A stretch of DNA of 64,000 nt, from the NCBI RefSeq assembly GCF_937425535.1, contig NZ_OW485601.1, positions 3,021,501-3,085,500 of the forward strand. Reading direction: 5' to 3'. The stretch is from Rhodovastum atsumiense. GTDB lineage: Bacteria > Pseudomonadota > Alphaproteobacteria > Acetobacterales > Acetobacteraceae. Position 1 is the first letter of the stretch, and each line of letters begins with the position of its first letter. The notes under the pieces were generated by a model, which saw nothing but the letters and a program-made list of their open reading frames with translations, ran no database searches and was not told the origin of the DNA. The position numbers and the translations under genes were made by a program. This document shows positions 41,915-51,326 of the stretch, piece by piece.

Positions 41915-43390
41915 TCAGCGACTTTCGGACAGCAGGGAGAGTTGGCGGGTGTCGTTGTCGATCTGGTCGTGCAGGGCGATCGGGTAGTTGCCGCTGAAGC
42001 AGGCGTCGCAGTAATGCGGGCGGGCGGGATCGCGGCCGGCATGGCCGAGGGCGCGGTACAGCCCGTCCTGGGAGATGAAGGCGAGGCTGTCGGCGCCGAT
42101 CAGCTCGGCCATCTCCTCGACCGTGTGCTGGGCGGCGAGCAGCTTGCCGCGCTCGGGCGTGTCGATGCCGTAGAAGCAGGAATGCGTGGTCGGCGGCGAG
42201 GAGATGCGCATGTGCACCTCGGCCGCGCCGGCGTGGCGGACCATTTCGACGATCTTGCGGCTGGTGGTGCCGCGGACGATCGAATCGTCGACCAGGATCA
42301 CCCGCCGCCCTTCCAGCATCGCGCGGTTGGCGGAATGCTTCAGCTTCACACCAAGGTGGCGGATGGAATCGGTCGGCTCGATGAAGGTGCGGCCGACATA
42401 GTGGTTGCGGATGATGCCCAACTCGAAGGGCGTGCCGCTTTCCTTGGCGTAGCCCATGGCGGCCGGCACGCCGGAATCCGGCACCGGCACGATCACGTCG
42501 GCGGGGACATGGCTTTCGCGGGCCAGTTCCATGCCGATGCGCTTGCGCACCTCGTAGACCGGCAGGCCCTCGACGATGGAATCGGGGCGGGCGAAGTAGA
42601 TGTACTCGAACACACAGAACCGCGCCGGCTGCCGGCCGAACGGCTTGATGCTGTGCACCCCGGCGTCGTTGATGACGACGATCTCGCCCGGCTCGATGTC
42701 GCGCACGAAGCTGGCGCCGACGATGTCCAGCGCGCAGGTCTCGCTCGCCAGCACCCAGGAGCCGTTGCTTTCGATGCGCCCGAGGATCAGCGGGCGCACG
42801 CCCAGCGGGTCGCGCACCCCCATCAGCGCCTCGTTGGAGAGCGCTACCAGCGAATAGGCGCCGACCACCTGCTTCAGCGCGTCGATCAGCCGGTCCACCA
42901 CGGTGGAATAGAGGCTGATGGCGATGAGGTGGATGAACACCTCGCTGTCGGTGGTGGACTGGAACAGGCAGCCGCGCCGCACCAGCGCGCGGCGCAGCGC
43001 CCCGGCATTGGTCAGGTTGCCATTATGTGCGACCGCGAAGCCGCCGAACTCGAAATCGGCGTAGAGCGGCTGGACGTTGCGCAGCACGGTGTCGCCGGTG
43101 GTGGCGTAGCGGTTGTGCCCGACCGCGCGCGCGCCGGCGAGCGATCCGATCACCCGGGCGTCGCCGAAATTGTCGCCGACCAGGCCGAGGCCGCGATGGG
43201 TGTGGAAACGCTGGCCGTCATAGCTGACGATGCCGGTGGCTTCCTGGCCGCGATGCTGCAGCGCGTGCAGGCCGAGGGCGGCGACGGCGGCGGCGTCGGG
43301 ATGGTTCCAGACGCCGATGACACCGCATTCCTCGTGCAGCTTGTCGTCCGCGCCCCGGTCATCCGGTCGCGGGGCAGGTCGCTGGTGCAT
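41915..43390 (-). CDS. purF: Amidophosphoribosyltransferase
   Basis: A 491-residue enzyme for the first step of purine synthesis (PRPP + glutamine to phosphoribosylamine). A 21-residue propeptide precedes the nucleophile Cys22 in LHEECGVIGVW. The glutaminase domain includes HNRYATTG and AHNGNLTN; the PRTase domain has the PRPP motif VILVDDSIVRGTTS. Cysteines in RFCVFEYIYF, THSCFYG and HYCDACFSGNYP match the [4Fe-4S]-containing Bacillus-type PurF. The ATG at 43390 has AAGGAG eight bases upstream and gives a normal propeptide; an upstream ATG at 43414 is less likely. Confidence 0.95.
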   Translation of the reverse strand: MHQRPAPRPDDRGADDKLHEECGVIGVWNHPDAAAVAALGLHALQHRGQEATGIVSYDGQRFHTHRGLGLVGDNFGDARVIGSLAGARAVGHNRYATTGDTVLRNVQPLYADFEFGGFAVAHNGNLTNAGALRRALVRRGCLFQSTTDSEVFIHLIAISLYSTVVDRLIDALKQVVGAYSLVALSNEALMGVRDPLGVRPLILGRIESNGSWVLASETCALDIVGASFVRDIEPGEIVVINDAGVHSIKPFGRQPARFCVFEYIYFARPDSIVEGLPVYEVRKRIGMELARESHVPADVIVPVPDSGVPAAMGYAKESGTPFELGIIRNHYVGRTFIEPTDSIRHLGVKLKHSANRAMLEGRRVILVDDSIVRGTTSRKIVEMVRHAGAAEVHMRISSPPTTHSCFYGIDTPERGKLLAAQHTVEEMAELIGADSLAFISQDGLYRALGHAGRDPARPHYCDACFSGNYPIALHDQIDNDTRQLSLLSESR

Positions 43391-43410
43391 CGGCGAGTCT
43401 CCTTCTGCCG

Positions 43411-43980
43411 TCACGGGCGGGCGGTGGCCCGGCCCTGGGCAGGTACATGCAAGAGGTCGGCGGCCCGGGTCTCGCGCCCGGGAGGGGGCTTGGGCACGGC
43501 AGGGCGGTAGCGGGGCGGCAGCTGCTCGGCGAGCCAGGTGGCGCCTTCGTAGGCATAGGGCAGGGTGCGCGCCTGCAGCACCGGCTCCGGCCAGCGCTCA
43601 GGCGCCACCAGGAAGCCGGCGGCGATATAGGCGACGACGACCAGGGCGGCGCCGCGGACGATGCCGAAGACCACGCCGAGGCTGCGGTCGACCCCGCCCA
43701 GCGCGGAACCGCGCACCACCCCGCCGATCAGCCCGGCCACGACCGAGAGCAGGATCAGCGAGACCACGAACACGGCCACGTAGGCGATCGGGGCGGAGAG
43801 GTCGCCATTGCCCATCCAGGCGCGCACCCGCGGCTCAAAGTCCGGGGCGCCCCACAGGGCGGCGGCGGCCGCGGCCACCCAGGCGCCGATGCCCAGCACC
43901 TCGCGCACGAAACCGCGCAGGAACGCCAGCATCGCCGAGACGGCGATGACGGCGAGCACCACGATATCGACCCAATTCAC
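43411..43980 (-). CDS. cvpA: CvpA family inner-membrane protein
   Basis: A 189-residue protein with four predicted membrane helices, the first starting NWVDIVVLAVIAVSAMLAFLRG. GGVDRSLGVVFGIVRGAALV is the conserved CvpA motif. In E. coli CvpA is needed for colicin V export and bile resistance; its general role is unclear. The C-terminal tail is Pro/Arg-rich and cytoplasmic. GTG at 43980 is the only sensible start. It lies upstream of purF in the same operon, as in E. coli. Confidence 0.88.
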   Translation of the reverse strand: MNWVDIVVLAVIAVSAMLAFLRGFVREVLGIGAWVAAAAAALWGAPDFEPRVRAWMGNGDLSAPIAYVAVFVVSLILLSVVAGLIGGVVRGSALGGVDRSLGVVFGIVRGAALVVVAYIAAGFLVAPERWPEPVLQARTLPYAYEGATWLAEQLPPRYRPAVPKPPPGRETRAADLLHVPAQGRATARP

Positions 43981-44041
43981 CGCGCGTGTTCCGGCATTTG
44001 CGTGGGGATATATCGTCGCTGCCCCATCCGATGCCAGCCCA

Positions 44042-45439
44042 TCATGGCGATGAGTCGCCTGATCGTCCTGCAAACCTGCCCACCAGGTCGCCGAGGTGGC
44101 CGATCTCCTGCAGCGCCAGCCCTTCCGGGGCGGCGAGCGGGCGGTTGCCGCGGGCCACCCGGCGGGGCAGGCAGGCGCACCCGAAGCCCAGTTTCTGCGC
44201 TTCCTTGAGCCGGGATTCGGCCTGGGCGACCTGGCGGATCTCGCCGGACAGGCCGACCTCGCCGAAGAAGACCATCGCCGGGTCGGTCGGCTGGTCGGCG
44301 GCGGCGGAAACCACCGCGGCGGCGACGGCCAGGTCGGCGGCGGGCTCGGCGATGCGCAACCCGCCGGCGATGTTGAGATAGACGTCCGATGCATTCAGCC
44401 GCAGGCCGCAGCGGGTTTCCAGCACCGCCAGCAGCATGGCCAGCCGCCCGGAATCCCAGCCGACCACCGAGCGCCGCGGCGAGCCGCCGGCATTGGGGGC
44501 GAGCAGGCACTGCACCTCGACCAGCACCGGCCGCGTGCCTTCCAGCCCGGCGAAGACGGCGCTGCCGGAGACGTTGCCCCGGCGCTCGGCCAGGAACAGC
44601 GCCGAGGGGTTGGGCACCTCGGCCAGCCCGGTCTCGGTCATCTCGAACACGCCGATCTCGTCGGTGGCGCCGAAGCGGTTCTTCACCCCGCGCAGGATGC
44701 GGAACTGGTGGCCGCGGTCGCCCTCGAAATAAAGGACGGCATCGACCATGTGCTCCAGCACCCGCGGGCCGGCGATGGCGCCTTCCTTGGTGACGTGGCC
44801 GACCAGGGCGACGGCGAAGCGGTTGGTCTTGGCCAGCCGGATCAGCTCGAAGGCGGCGGCGCGGACCTGGGAGACGGTGCCGGGCGCGCTGTCGATGCTG
44901 TCGAGCCACATGGTCTGGATCGAGTCGATCACCACCAGGGCGGCGTCCTTCGCATCCTCCAGGCTGGCGGCGATGTCGCGCAGGTTGATGGCGGCGGCCA
45001 GTTCCATCTTCGCCTCGGCGAGGCCCAGGCGGCGGGCGCGCAGCCGGACCTGCTCGACGGATTCCTCGCCGGAGACGTACAGCACCCGCCGCCCCAGGCC
45101 GGTGAGGGCGGCGGCGGCCTGCAGCAGCAGGGTGGACTTGCCGATGCCGGGGTCGCCGCCCAGCAGCACCGCCGAGCCCGGCACCAGCCCGCCGCCGAGC
45201 ACGCGGTCGAGCTCGGCGATGCCGGTGGGGGCGCGCGGCGGTGGGGCGGCGGTGCCGGCGAGGTCGACGAAGGCGATCTTGCGCGCGGCCGAGCGGGGCT
45301 TCTGCAGGCCGCCGGGGCCGGAGTCCGGGGTGTCCTCGACGATGGTGTTCCACTCGCCGCAGGTTTCGCAGCGGCCGTTCCATTTGGGGGTGACGGCCCC
45401 GCAATTGGTGCAGACGAAACGGCTTGCGGGCTTGGCCAT
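44042..45439 (-). CDS. radA: DNA repair protein RadA
   Basis: A 465-residue RecA-like motor that extends branch migration during recombination. The N-terminal zinc finger is intact (C10-x2-C13, C24-x2-C27). Walker A is LLGGDPGIGKSTLLLQ (about residues 90-105), Walker B LVVIDSIQTMW, and the RadA-specific KNRFG motif is present. The C-terminal Lon-protease-like domain lacks proteolytic function in the family. The order radA-cvpA-purF is conserved in Alphaproteobacteria. GGACCTGAG (45440-45448) is next to the ATG. Confidence 0.96.
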   Translation of the reverse strand: MAKPASRFVCTNCGAVTPKWNGRCETCGEWNTIVEDTPDSGPGGLQKPRSAARKIAFVDLAGTAAPPPRAPTGIAELDRVLGGGLVPGSAVLLGGDPGIGKSTLLLQAAAALTGLGRRVLYVSGEESVEQVRLRARRLGLAEAKMELAAAINLRDIAASLEDAKDAALVVIDSIQTMWLDSIDSAPGTVSQVRAAAFELIRLAKTNRFAVALVGHVTKEGAIAGPRVLEHMVDAVLYFEGDRGHQFRILRGVKNRFGATDEIGVFEMTETGLAEVPNPSALFLAERRGNVSGSAVFAGLEGTRPVLVEVQCLLAPNAGGSPRRSVVGWDSGRLAMLLAVLETRCGLRLNASDVYLNIAGGLRIAEPAADLAVAAAVVSAAADQPTDPAMVFFGEVGLSGEIRQVAQAESRLKEAQKLGFGCACLPRRVARGNRPLAAPEGLALQEIGHLGDLVGRFAGRSGDSSP

Positions 45440-45610
45440 GGCTCAGGTCCAGGATGAGGTGTCGCGCGGCAGGCGCCCGAGCGGATCCCTGCGCACGGTA
45501 TGCGTCAGCCGCGTGACAGGTTCAAGCCGGGGAGGTCCCAGGGGCGCTGACGCGCCTGGTGTGAGGAGAATGGCATCCGGCCCGTGGATCGATGGGATCA
45601 CGCGCCATTC

Positions 45611-46537
45611 CTACGCTGCCCACGCCCGGCGCAGCACTTGCAGCGGCCGGCCGTCGATCGTGGCGAGGCCGCCGCCGATCAGCGCCATACCCAGGAAGTG
45701 CCGCGGTTCGAGCCGTTCGCCCAGCATCAGGGCGCCGAGCAGGATGGCGCTGACCGGGACCAGCAGGGTCACCAGCACCACGTTGGTCGCGCCCGCCACG
45801 GCAAGGATACGGAAATAAAGGATATAGGCCAGCGCCGTACAGGCCAGGGCGAGGCCGGTCAGGGCAGCGAGCGTCGCCGTCCCCGGCAGCGGCAACTCCC
45901 ATGGCCGATCCAGCAGCAGGGCACAGGGCAGCAGGATCAGCGTGGAGGCGGTCACCTGTCCGGCCGCGGTCGCCAAAGGCGGCACGCCCAGGCGGCGAAA
46001 GCGCCGCCCGTATACTCCGCCGAAGGCATAGGAGAGGGCGGCTGTGAGACAGGCCGCCTGGGCGAGCAGATTGGTCCTGAAGTCTCCGCCCGGATCGGCG
46101 GCGAGCATCACGGCCACGCCCAGCAGGCCGGCCATCACCCCCCCCATCTTGCCGGGCGTGAGCCGCTCGTCGGTGGTCAGCAGATGGGCGACGATAACGG
46201 TGAAGAGCGGCGTCGTCGCGTTCAGGATGGCGGCGAGGCCGCTGGCGATATGGTGTTGGCCCCAGACCAGCAGGACGAAGGGGATGGCATTGTTCAGCAG
46301 CCCCATCGTCAGGAAGGCGGTCCAGAGTCCCGGCACGGCGGGCAGGCGGATCCGCCGCACCGCCAGCACCCCCCAGAGCGCCAGCGCCGCCAGGGCGACG
46401 CGCAGGACGACGATGGTGAGCGAGGGCAGCTCGCGCACCGCGACGCCGACGAAGAAGAACGACCCGCCCCAGATCACCGACAGGGCGAGCAGCATGATCC
46501 ATTCGGTGGTGCCCATCCGGGGCGCTGGCATCTGCAT
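45611..46537 (-). CDS. DMT superfamily EamA-type permease
   Basis: A 308-residue membrane protein with ten helices in two EamA repeats. Repeat 1 starts EWIMLLALSVIWGGSFFFVG and repeat 2 starts near QAACLTAALSYAFGGVYGRR. Such permeases export metabolites or amino acids; the substrate is unknown. AGGAAG precedes the ATG at 46537. It sits between mlaF and radA, an accessory insertion in an otherwise conserved chromosomal order, at the spot where mlaD might be expected. Confidence 0.85.
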   Translation of the reverse strand: MQMPAPRMGTTEWIMLLALSVIWGGSFFFVGVAVRELPSLTIVVLRVALAALALWGVLAVRRIRLPAVPGLWTAFLTMGLLNNAIPFVLLVWGQHHIASGLAAILNATTPLFTVIVAHLLTTDERLTPGKMGGVMAGLLGVAVMLAADPGGDFRTNLLAQAACLTAALSYAFGGVYGRRFRRLGVPPLATAAGQVTASTLILLPCALLLDRPWELPLPGTATLAALTGLALACTALAYILYFRILAVAGATNVVLVTLLVPVSAILLGALMLGERLEPRHFLGMALIGGGLATIDGRPLQVLRRAWAA

Positions 46538-46628
46538 CGGGGCTTCCTGCTGGTGCGATCGCGTCAGTTGACGCGACCGCCGGCGCGCGGGCCATCCGCT
46601 GCTTGCGCCGACACTCCCGGTCCCGTTG

Positions 46629-47486
46629 CTACCGCCGCAGCTCCATCTGGATCGGACCCTCGCGGCGACCGTGGGTGAACTGGTCGACGATCTCGTTGCC
46701 GGTTTCCATCAGCTCCGTCGCCGCGCCCTGCCAGATCAGCCGCCCCTTGTGCAGCATGGCGGCGCGGTCGCCGATGCGGCGGGCGCTGGCCATGTCGTGG
46801 GTGATCGCCACCGCCGTGCTGCCGAGCCGCTTCACGCAGTCGACGATCAGCCCGTCGATCACCGCCCCCATGATCGGGTCGAGCCCGGTGGTCGGCTCGT
46901 CGAAGAACAGGATGTCGGGCCGGGCGGCGATGGCGCGGGCGAGCGCCACCCGCTTCTGCATGCCGCCCGACAGCTCGGCTGGCCACAGCTCGCCCACGCT
47001 GGCGGCGAGGCCGACCTGGGCCAGCACCTCCTCGGCGCGGGCGCGGGCCTCGTGGCGCGACACCCGCCGTTGCGCGAGCAGGCCGAAGGCGACGTTCTCC
47101 CAGACCGGCAGGCTGTCGAACAGGGCGCCGTTCTGGAACAGCATGCCGATGCGGGCGCGCAGCTTTTCGGCCTCGTGCCGGTCCAGGCGCAGCACGTCCT
47201 GGCCGTCGATCTCGATCACCCCGGCATCGGGCGTGATCAGGCCGAGGATGCATTTCAGCAGCACCGACTTGCCGGTGCCGGAACCGCCGATCACCACCAT
47301 CGAGGTCTGCGGCATGATGTCGAGGTCGATGCCGTCCAGCACCACCTTGTCGCCGAACGCCTTGCGTACGCCGCGCAGGCGGATCTTGGGGACCGCTGCT
47401 GTGTCGCCTTTCATCGTGTCCCGCGCGTTCTGCGCCATCTTGCCCTGCACGTCCTGCATCGTCGTGTCCCGCGGGTTCCCCGTCAT
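46629..47486 (-). CDS. mlaF: ABC transporter ATPase, MlaF type
   Basis: A 285-residue ATPase of the Mla/MCE phospholipid-transport system. Walker A is VVIGGSGTGKSVLLK (about residues 55-69), the signature LSGGMQKRVALARA and Walker B ILFFDEPTTGLDP. LFQNGALFDSL is the MlaF-type Q-loop. The ATG at 47486 overlaps the mlaE stop (ATGA). The first ~35 residues are unusual: two near-repeated pieces NPRDTTMQ and NARDTMKGD precede the family start at PKIRLRG, so translation may begin later, at 47414. No mlaD lies downstream. Confidence 0.87.
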   Translation of the reverse strand: MTGNPRDTTMQDVQGKMAQNARDTMKGDTAAVPKIRLRGVRKAFGDKVVLDGIDLDIMPQTSMVVIGGSGTGKSVLLKCILGLITPDAGVIEIDGQDVLRLDRHEAEKLRARIGMLFQNGALFDSLPVWENVAFGLLAQRRVSRHEARARAEEVLAQVGLAASVGELWPAELSGGMQKRVALARAIAARPDILFFDEPTTGLDPIMGAVIDGLIVDCVKRLGSTAVAITHDMASARRIGDRAAMLHKGRLIWQGAATELMETGNEIVDQFTHGRREGPIQMELRR

Positions 47487-48268
47487 CGGGCGAAGAACAA
47501 TTCGGTGATCACGTAGTCGAAGGCGAGGATCAGCACGGAGGCGGAAACCACGGCGTTGGTGGTGGCAGCGCCCACGCCCTGCGCGCCGCCGCGACTGGTA
47601 TAGCCGTGGTAGCAGCCCATCAACGCCACCAGGAAGCCGAACACCGCGGCCTTGACCAGGCCGGAGACCACGTCGTCGGTGCGCACGAAATTGACGGTGT
47701 TGGCGAGATAGACGTCCGGATTGAAGCCGAGCTTGACGGTGGCGATGATGTAGCCGCCCAGCACGCCCAGCAGGTCGGCGACCAGCACCAGCAGCGGCAG
47801 CGCGACCAGCCCGCCGAGCAGCCGCGGCGCCACCAGGTATTTCATGGGATTGGTGGACAGCGTGCTGAGCGCATCGATCTGGTCGGTGACGCGCATGGTG
47901 CCGAGCTCGGCGGCCATGGCGGCGCCGACCCGCCCGGCCACCATCAGCCCGGCCAGCACCGGCCCCAGCTCGCGCGTGATCGAGAGCACGACCAGATTGG
48001 CGATGGCGCTCTCGGCATTGAAGCGAGAGAGCCCGGTCGAGGATTGCAGCGCCAGCACCATGCCGGTGAAGATCGCCGTCAGCGCCACCACCGGCAGGCT
48101 GTAATAGCCGATGTCGAGGAAGGAACGCAGGAACAGCCGCCCGTAGAACGGCGGGCGGACGATGTGCGACAGGCCATCCAGCGCGAACATGGAAATCCGG
48201 CCGGTCACCGTGAAGGTGGTCAGCACGGCGCGGCCGAGCCTGGCCAGCGCATCCAGCAACGCGGTCAC
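47483..48268 (-). CDS. mlaE: ABC transporter permease, MlaE type
   Basis: A 261-residue MlaE-family permease forming the inner-membrane channel for lipids moved between the outer and inner membranes. LALQSSTGLSRFNAESAIAN and ELGPVLAGLMVAGRVGAAMA are family hallmarks, with LGTMRVTDQIDAL and NPMKYLVAPR following. About five to six membrane segments. The GTG start at 48268 overlaps the alr stop by four bases. It is coupled to mlaF. Confidence 0.92.
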   Translation of the reverse strand: MTALLDALARLGRAVLTTFTVTGRISMFALDGLSHIVRPPFYGRLFLRSFLDIGYYSLPVVALTAIFTGMVLALQSSTGLSRFNAESAIANLVVLSITRELGPVLAGLMVAGRVGAAMAAELGTMRVTDQIDALSTLSTNPMKYLVAPRLLGGLVALPLLVLVADLLGVLGGYIIATVKLGFNPDVYLANTVNFVRTDDVVSGLVKAAVFGFLVALMGCYHGYTSRGGAQGVGAATTNAVVSASVLILAFDYVITELFFAR

Positions 48269-49422
48269 GCCGGCACGATCCGGGCAATACGCGGGCCGAG
48301 TCCGGTCAGGATCTCGTAGGCGTTGGTGCCGGCGGCATCGGCAATGTCGTCCGGCGTGATGGTGGGGCCCATGAGTTCCAGCCAGTCGCCGGGCACCACG
48401 GGCGGGGCGTCCGTCACATCGCAGGTGGTCAGGTCCATGGAAACACGGCCTACCAGCGGTACGGGGGTGCCGTCAAAGCCCCCCCCGGTCAGCAGGGCGC
48501 GGGTGCGGCCCGAGGCCGGGCGCGGCCAGCCATCCGCATAGCCGATGCCAAGCGTGGCGATGCGGCTGGGGCGGGGCGCACGCCAGGTGGCATTGTAGCC
48601 GACGCTCTCGCCGGCCGCGATGTCGCGGACCTGCAGCACACGGGCCCGCAGGCGCAACGGCACCCGCATCGGGTTCGGCCGTCCCGGGGTGGGGTTGATG
48701 CCATAGAGCGCCGCCCCCGGACGGGCGAGGTCGGAGGCGAATCCGGCGCCAAGGAAGATGCCGGAGGAATTGGCGAAGCTGCGGGGGGCGGGGGGCAGGA
48801 CGGCGCAGGCGGCTGCGAAGCGCCGGCGCTGTTCCGCGTTGGCGGGGTCGTCGGGCAGCTCGGCGGCGACCAGATGCGTCATGACGTAGCGGATCGAAAG
48901 CCCCGCGAGCCGTTCGGGCGCATCGGCCAGGGCGGCGAGCCCGGCGGCATCGAGTCCAAGGCGGTTCATGCCGGTATCGACGTGCAGCAGCACCGGCAGT
49001 TTCCGCCCCTCGGCGCGGGCGAGCGCGGTCCAGCGCTCGATCTCCCCGAGCCCGCCGAGCACCGGCACGATGTCATGCGCGAGATAAGCGTGCTCTGTGC
49101 CGGGCACCGGGCCGTTGAGCGGGGCGATCAGGGCGCCGGGCAGGCGCGGGCGCAGGGCGATCGCCTCGGCCAGATGGGCGGTGAAGAAATGTCGGCAGCC
49201 AGCCGCATACAGGCGTGGGGCGACGGCGGCGGCACCGAGGCCATAGGCGTCGGCCTTGACCACGCCAGCGACATCACCGCCCGGATGGCGGCGGCGCAGC
49301 TCCTGCCAGTTGGCGGCGATGACATCGAGGTCGAGTTCCAGCACCGCGGTCGCGGCGTCGGGGGCGGTGGCGGGGAAGCTGTCCCGGTCCACCAGAGGCG
49401 TCTCCGTCACGGATTCCGGCAT
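48265..49422 (-). CDS. alr: Alanine racemase
   Basis: A 385-residue PLP enzyme making D-alanine for peptidoglycan. The PLP lysine is in VAGVVKADAYGLGA (about residues 46-59). HVDTGMNRLGL is the barrel motif and the catalytic tyrosine lies in VGYNATWRA. LVGRVSMDLTTCDV completes the active site. The ATG at 49422 is preferred because family sequence starts shortly after it; an ATG at 49497 would add 25 atypical residues. It lies between dnaB and mlaE, with overlap to mlaE. Confidence 0.92.
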   Translation of the reverse strand: MPESVTETPLVDRDSFPATAPDAATAVLELDLDVIAANWQELRRRHPGGDVAGVVKADAYGLGAAAVAPRLYAAGCRHFFTAHLAEAIALRPRLPGALIAPLNGPVPGTEHAYLAHDIVPVLGGLGEIERWTALARAEGRKLPVLLHVDTGMNRLGLDAAGLAALADAPERLAGLSIRYVMTHLVAAELPDDPANAEQRRRFAAACAVLPPAPRSFANSSGIFLGAGFASDLARPGAALYGINPTPGRPNPMRVPLRLRARVLQVRDIAAGESVGYNATWRAPRPSRIATLGIGYADGWPRPASGRTRALLTGGGFDGTPVPLVGRVSMDLTTCDVTDAPPVVPGDWLELMGPTITPDDIADAAGTNAYEILTGLGPRIARIVPA

Positions 49423-49558
49423 CCTTGCTGGCGCGGCGGCGTCGTGTCCGACCCCATGCCGGACGCGGCGCGCCTGCGCGGTTCCAGGCCAGAGCACATG
49501 ACCATATCAGAACGTGCCGGATGGTGCGAAAGCCGGGCGCCCGCGGATCCCGGTGCCG

Positions 49559-51055
49559 TCACTCGCCATCGTGGTGCAGGTCGAGATCGGCGAAGCGGGT
49601 GAATTCGCCTTCGAAATAAAGGTCGATCTTGCCGGTGGCGCCGTGGCGGTTCTTCTCGATCAGCAGCTCGGCGCGGTTATGCACGTTCTCCATGTCGCGC
49701 TGCCATTTCTCGACGGCGCCATGGAACTTTTCCTCGTTCTCGAACGCGAGTTGCTTGGGCGCGCGTTGTTGCAGGTAGTATTCGTCACGATAGACGAACA
49801 TTACCACGTCGGCGTCCTGCTCGATCGAGCCGGATTCGCGCAGGTCCGACAGCAGCGGACGCTTGTCCTCGCGGCTTTCCACCGAGCGCGACAACTGCGA
49901 AAGCGCAATCACCGGGACGGCGAGCTCCTTGGCGATCGCCTTCAGCCCCATGGTGATCTGGCTGATTTCCAGCACGCGGTTTTCCGGCCGCGATCCGGCG
50001 GCGGGACGCATGAGCTGCAGGTAGTCGACCACGATCAGCGACAGGCCCTTGGTGCGGGCCAGCCGGCGGCAGCGCGTGCGCATGGCCGAGAGCGTGATCG
50101 CCGGCGTGTCGTCGATGTGCAGCGGCAACGAACCGATCTCGCGCGAGACCTGGACGAAGCGGTCGAAATCCTTCTGGCCGATATCACCGCGGCGGATGCG
50201 CTCGCCGGAAATCCGCGACTCTTCCGAAAGCAGGCGGGTGGCGAGCTGCTCGGCGCTCATTTCCAGGGAGAAAATGGCGACCGAGCCTTTCGTGGGTGTC
50301 TCTGGCCCGGCGGCCCGCGCCTCTGCCTGCAAGGCGCGGGCGGCGCCGAAGGCGATCTTGGTGGCGAGCGCCGTCTTGCCCATGCCCGGGCGCCCGGCGA
50401 GGATCATCAGGTCGGAGGGATGCAGCCCGCCGGTCTTCTTGTCGAGATCGCGCAGCCCGCTGGAAAGGCCGGAGACGCCGCCGGAACGGTGGAAGGCCCG
50501 CTCGGCGTTCTGGATCGCCTCGGTCAGCGCGTGCTCGAAGGTGACGAAGCCGCCCTGGGAGGTGCCGCGCTCGGCGAGGTTGAACAGCTCCTGCTCGGCC
50601 ACCTCGATCTGGCCGGAGCCGTCGAGTTCCGGCGTGGCGCCGAAGGCGTTGTTGACGACGGCCTCGCCGATGTCGATGAGCTGCCGGCGCAGCCAGGCGT
50701 CGTAAATCGCACGGCCGTACTCGCCGGCGTTGATGATGCCGACCATCGCGCCGAGCAACTGCGCGAGATAGGCGGTGCCGCCGACCTCGCCGAGAATGCC
50801 GGAATGCTCGAACTCGGCCTTCAGCGTCACCGCGTCGGCGAGCTGGTTGGCCTCGATGCGGCGGGCGATGGCGGAATAGATGCGGCCATGCACCGGATTG
50901 GCGAAATGATCGGCCTGCAGGAATTCGCTGACCCGCTCATACGCCTTGTTGTTGGCCAGCAGCGCGCCAAGCAGTGCCTGCTCCGCCTGGATATTGGCCG
51001 GGGGAAGGCGCTGCGAGAGGCCAAACAGCGGGGGCGGCGAATCAACTGTGTTCAT
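49559..51055 (-). CDS. dnaB: Replicative DNA helicase DnaB
   Basis: A 498-residue hexameric helicase that unwinds DNA at the fork and recruits primase. The N-terminal domain starts LPPANIQAEQALLGALLANN. The RecA-like domain has Walker A ILAGRPGMGKTAL (about residues 219-231), SLEMSAEQLATRLLSEES, Walker B LIVVDYLQLM and the DnaB motif ALSQLSRSVESREDKRP. No intein is present. Upstream is a 271-bp spacer with an AT-rich palindrome. Confidence 0.96.
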   Translation of the reverse strand: MNTVDSPPPLFGLSQRLPPANIQAEQALLGALLANNKAYERVSEFLQADHFANPVHGRIYSAIARRIEANQLADAVTLKAEFEHSGILGEVGGTAYLAQLLGAMVGIINAGEYGRAIYDAWLRRQLIDIGEAVVNNAFGATPELDGSGQIEVAEQELFNLAERGTSQGGFVTFEHALTEAIQNAERAFHRSGGVSGLSSGLRDLDKKTGGLHPSDLMILAGRPGMGKTALATKIAFGAARALQAEARAAGPETPTKGSVAIFSLEMSAEQLATRLLSEESRISGERIRRGDIGQKDFDRFVQVSREIGSLPLHIDDTPAITLSAMRTRCRRLARTKGLSLIVVDYLQLMRPAAGSRPENRVLEISQITMGLKAIAKELAVPVIALSQLSRSVESREDKRPLLSDLRESGSIEQDADVVMFVYRDEYYLQQRAPKQLAFENEEKFHGAVEKWQRDMENVHNRAELLIEKNRHGATGKIDLYFEGEFTRFADLDLHHDGE

Positions 51056-51262
51056 GCGGGGGGCGCCTGGGAAGCCCCCAGCATAACGCCCGGGACCGCG
51101 TCCAGACAGGGGCGCAAGGCCTGTGGATAAGGTGGATCAGGGGGATGGAATCGTCGTTAGGGCGGGCTGTGGCAGAGTCGCCTCAGGGGAAATGCGGGGC
51201 CGCCCGGCCCTTGCATGCCATCGCAACGCTGGCAGCGGGCGCGGGCGGAGTCGGTAAAATCG

Positions 51263-51284
51263 TTTCGATATCAACGCATCGAAA
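51263..51284. promoter_or_regulatory. AT-rich inverted repeat upstream of dnaB
   Basis: TTTCGAT (51263-51269) and ATCGAAA (51278-51284) form a perfect 7-bp inverted repeat with an 8-base spacer, inside the most AT-rich stretch of the 271-bp gap between dnaB and cfa. It lies ~210 bp before the dnaB start and 43 bp beyond the cfa stop. It could be an operator for dnaB or a weak terminator of cfa. Confidence 0.3.
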
Positions 51285-51326
51285 GATCGTAATAATATCG
51301 GAGCGTTTCGCGAGCCCTTCGCGGCC

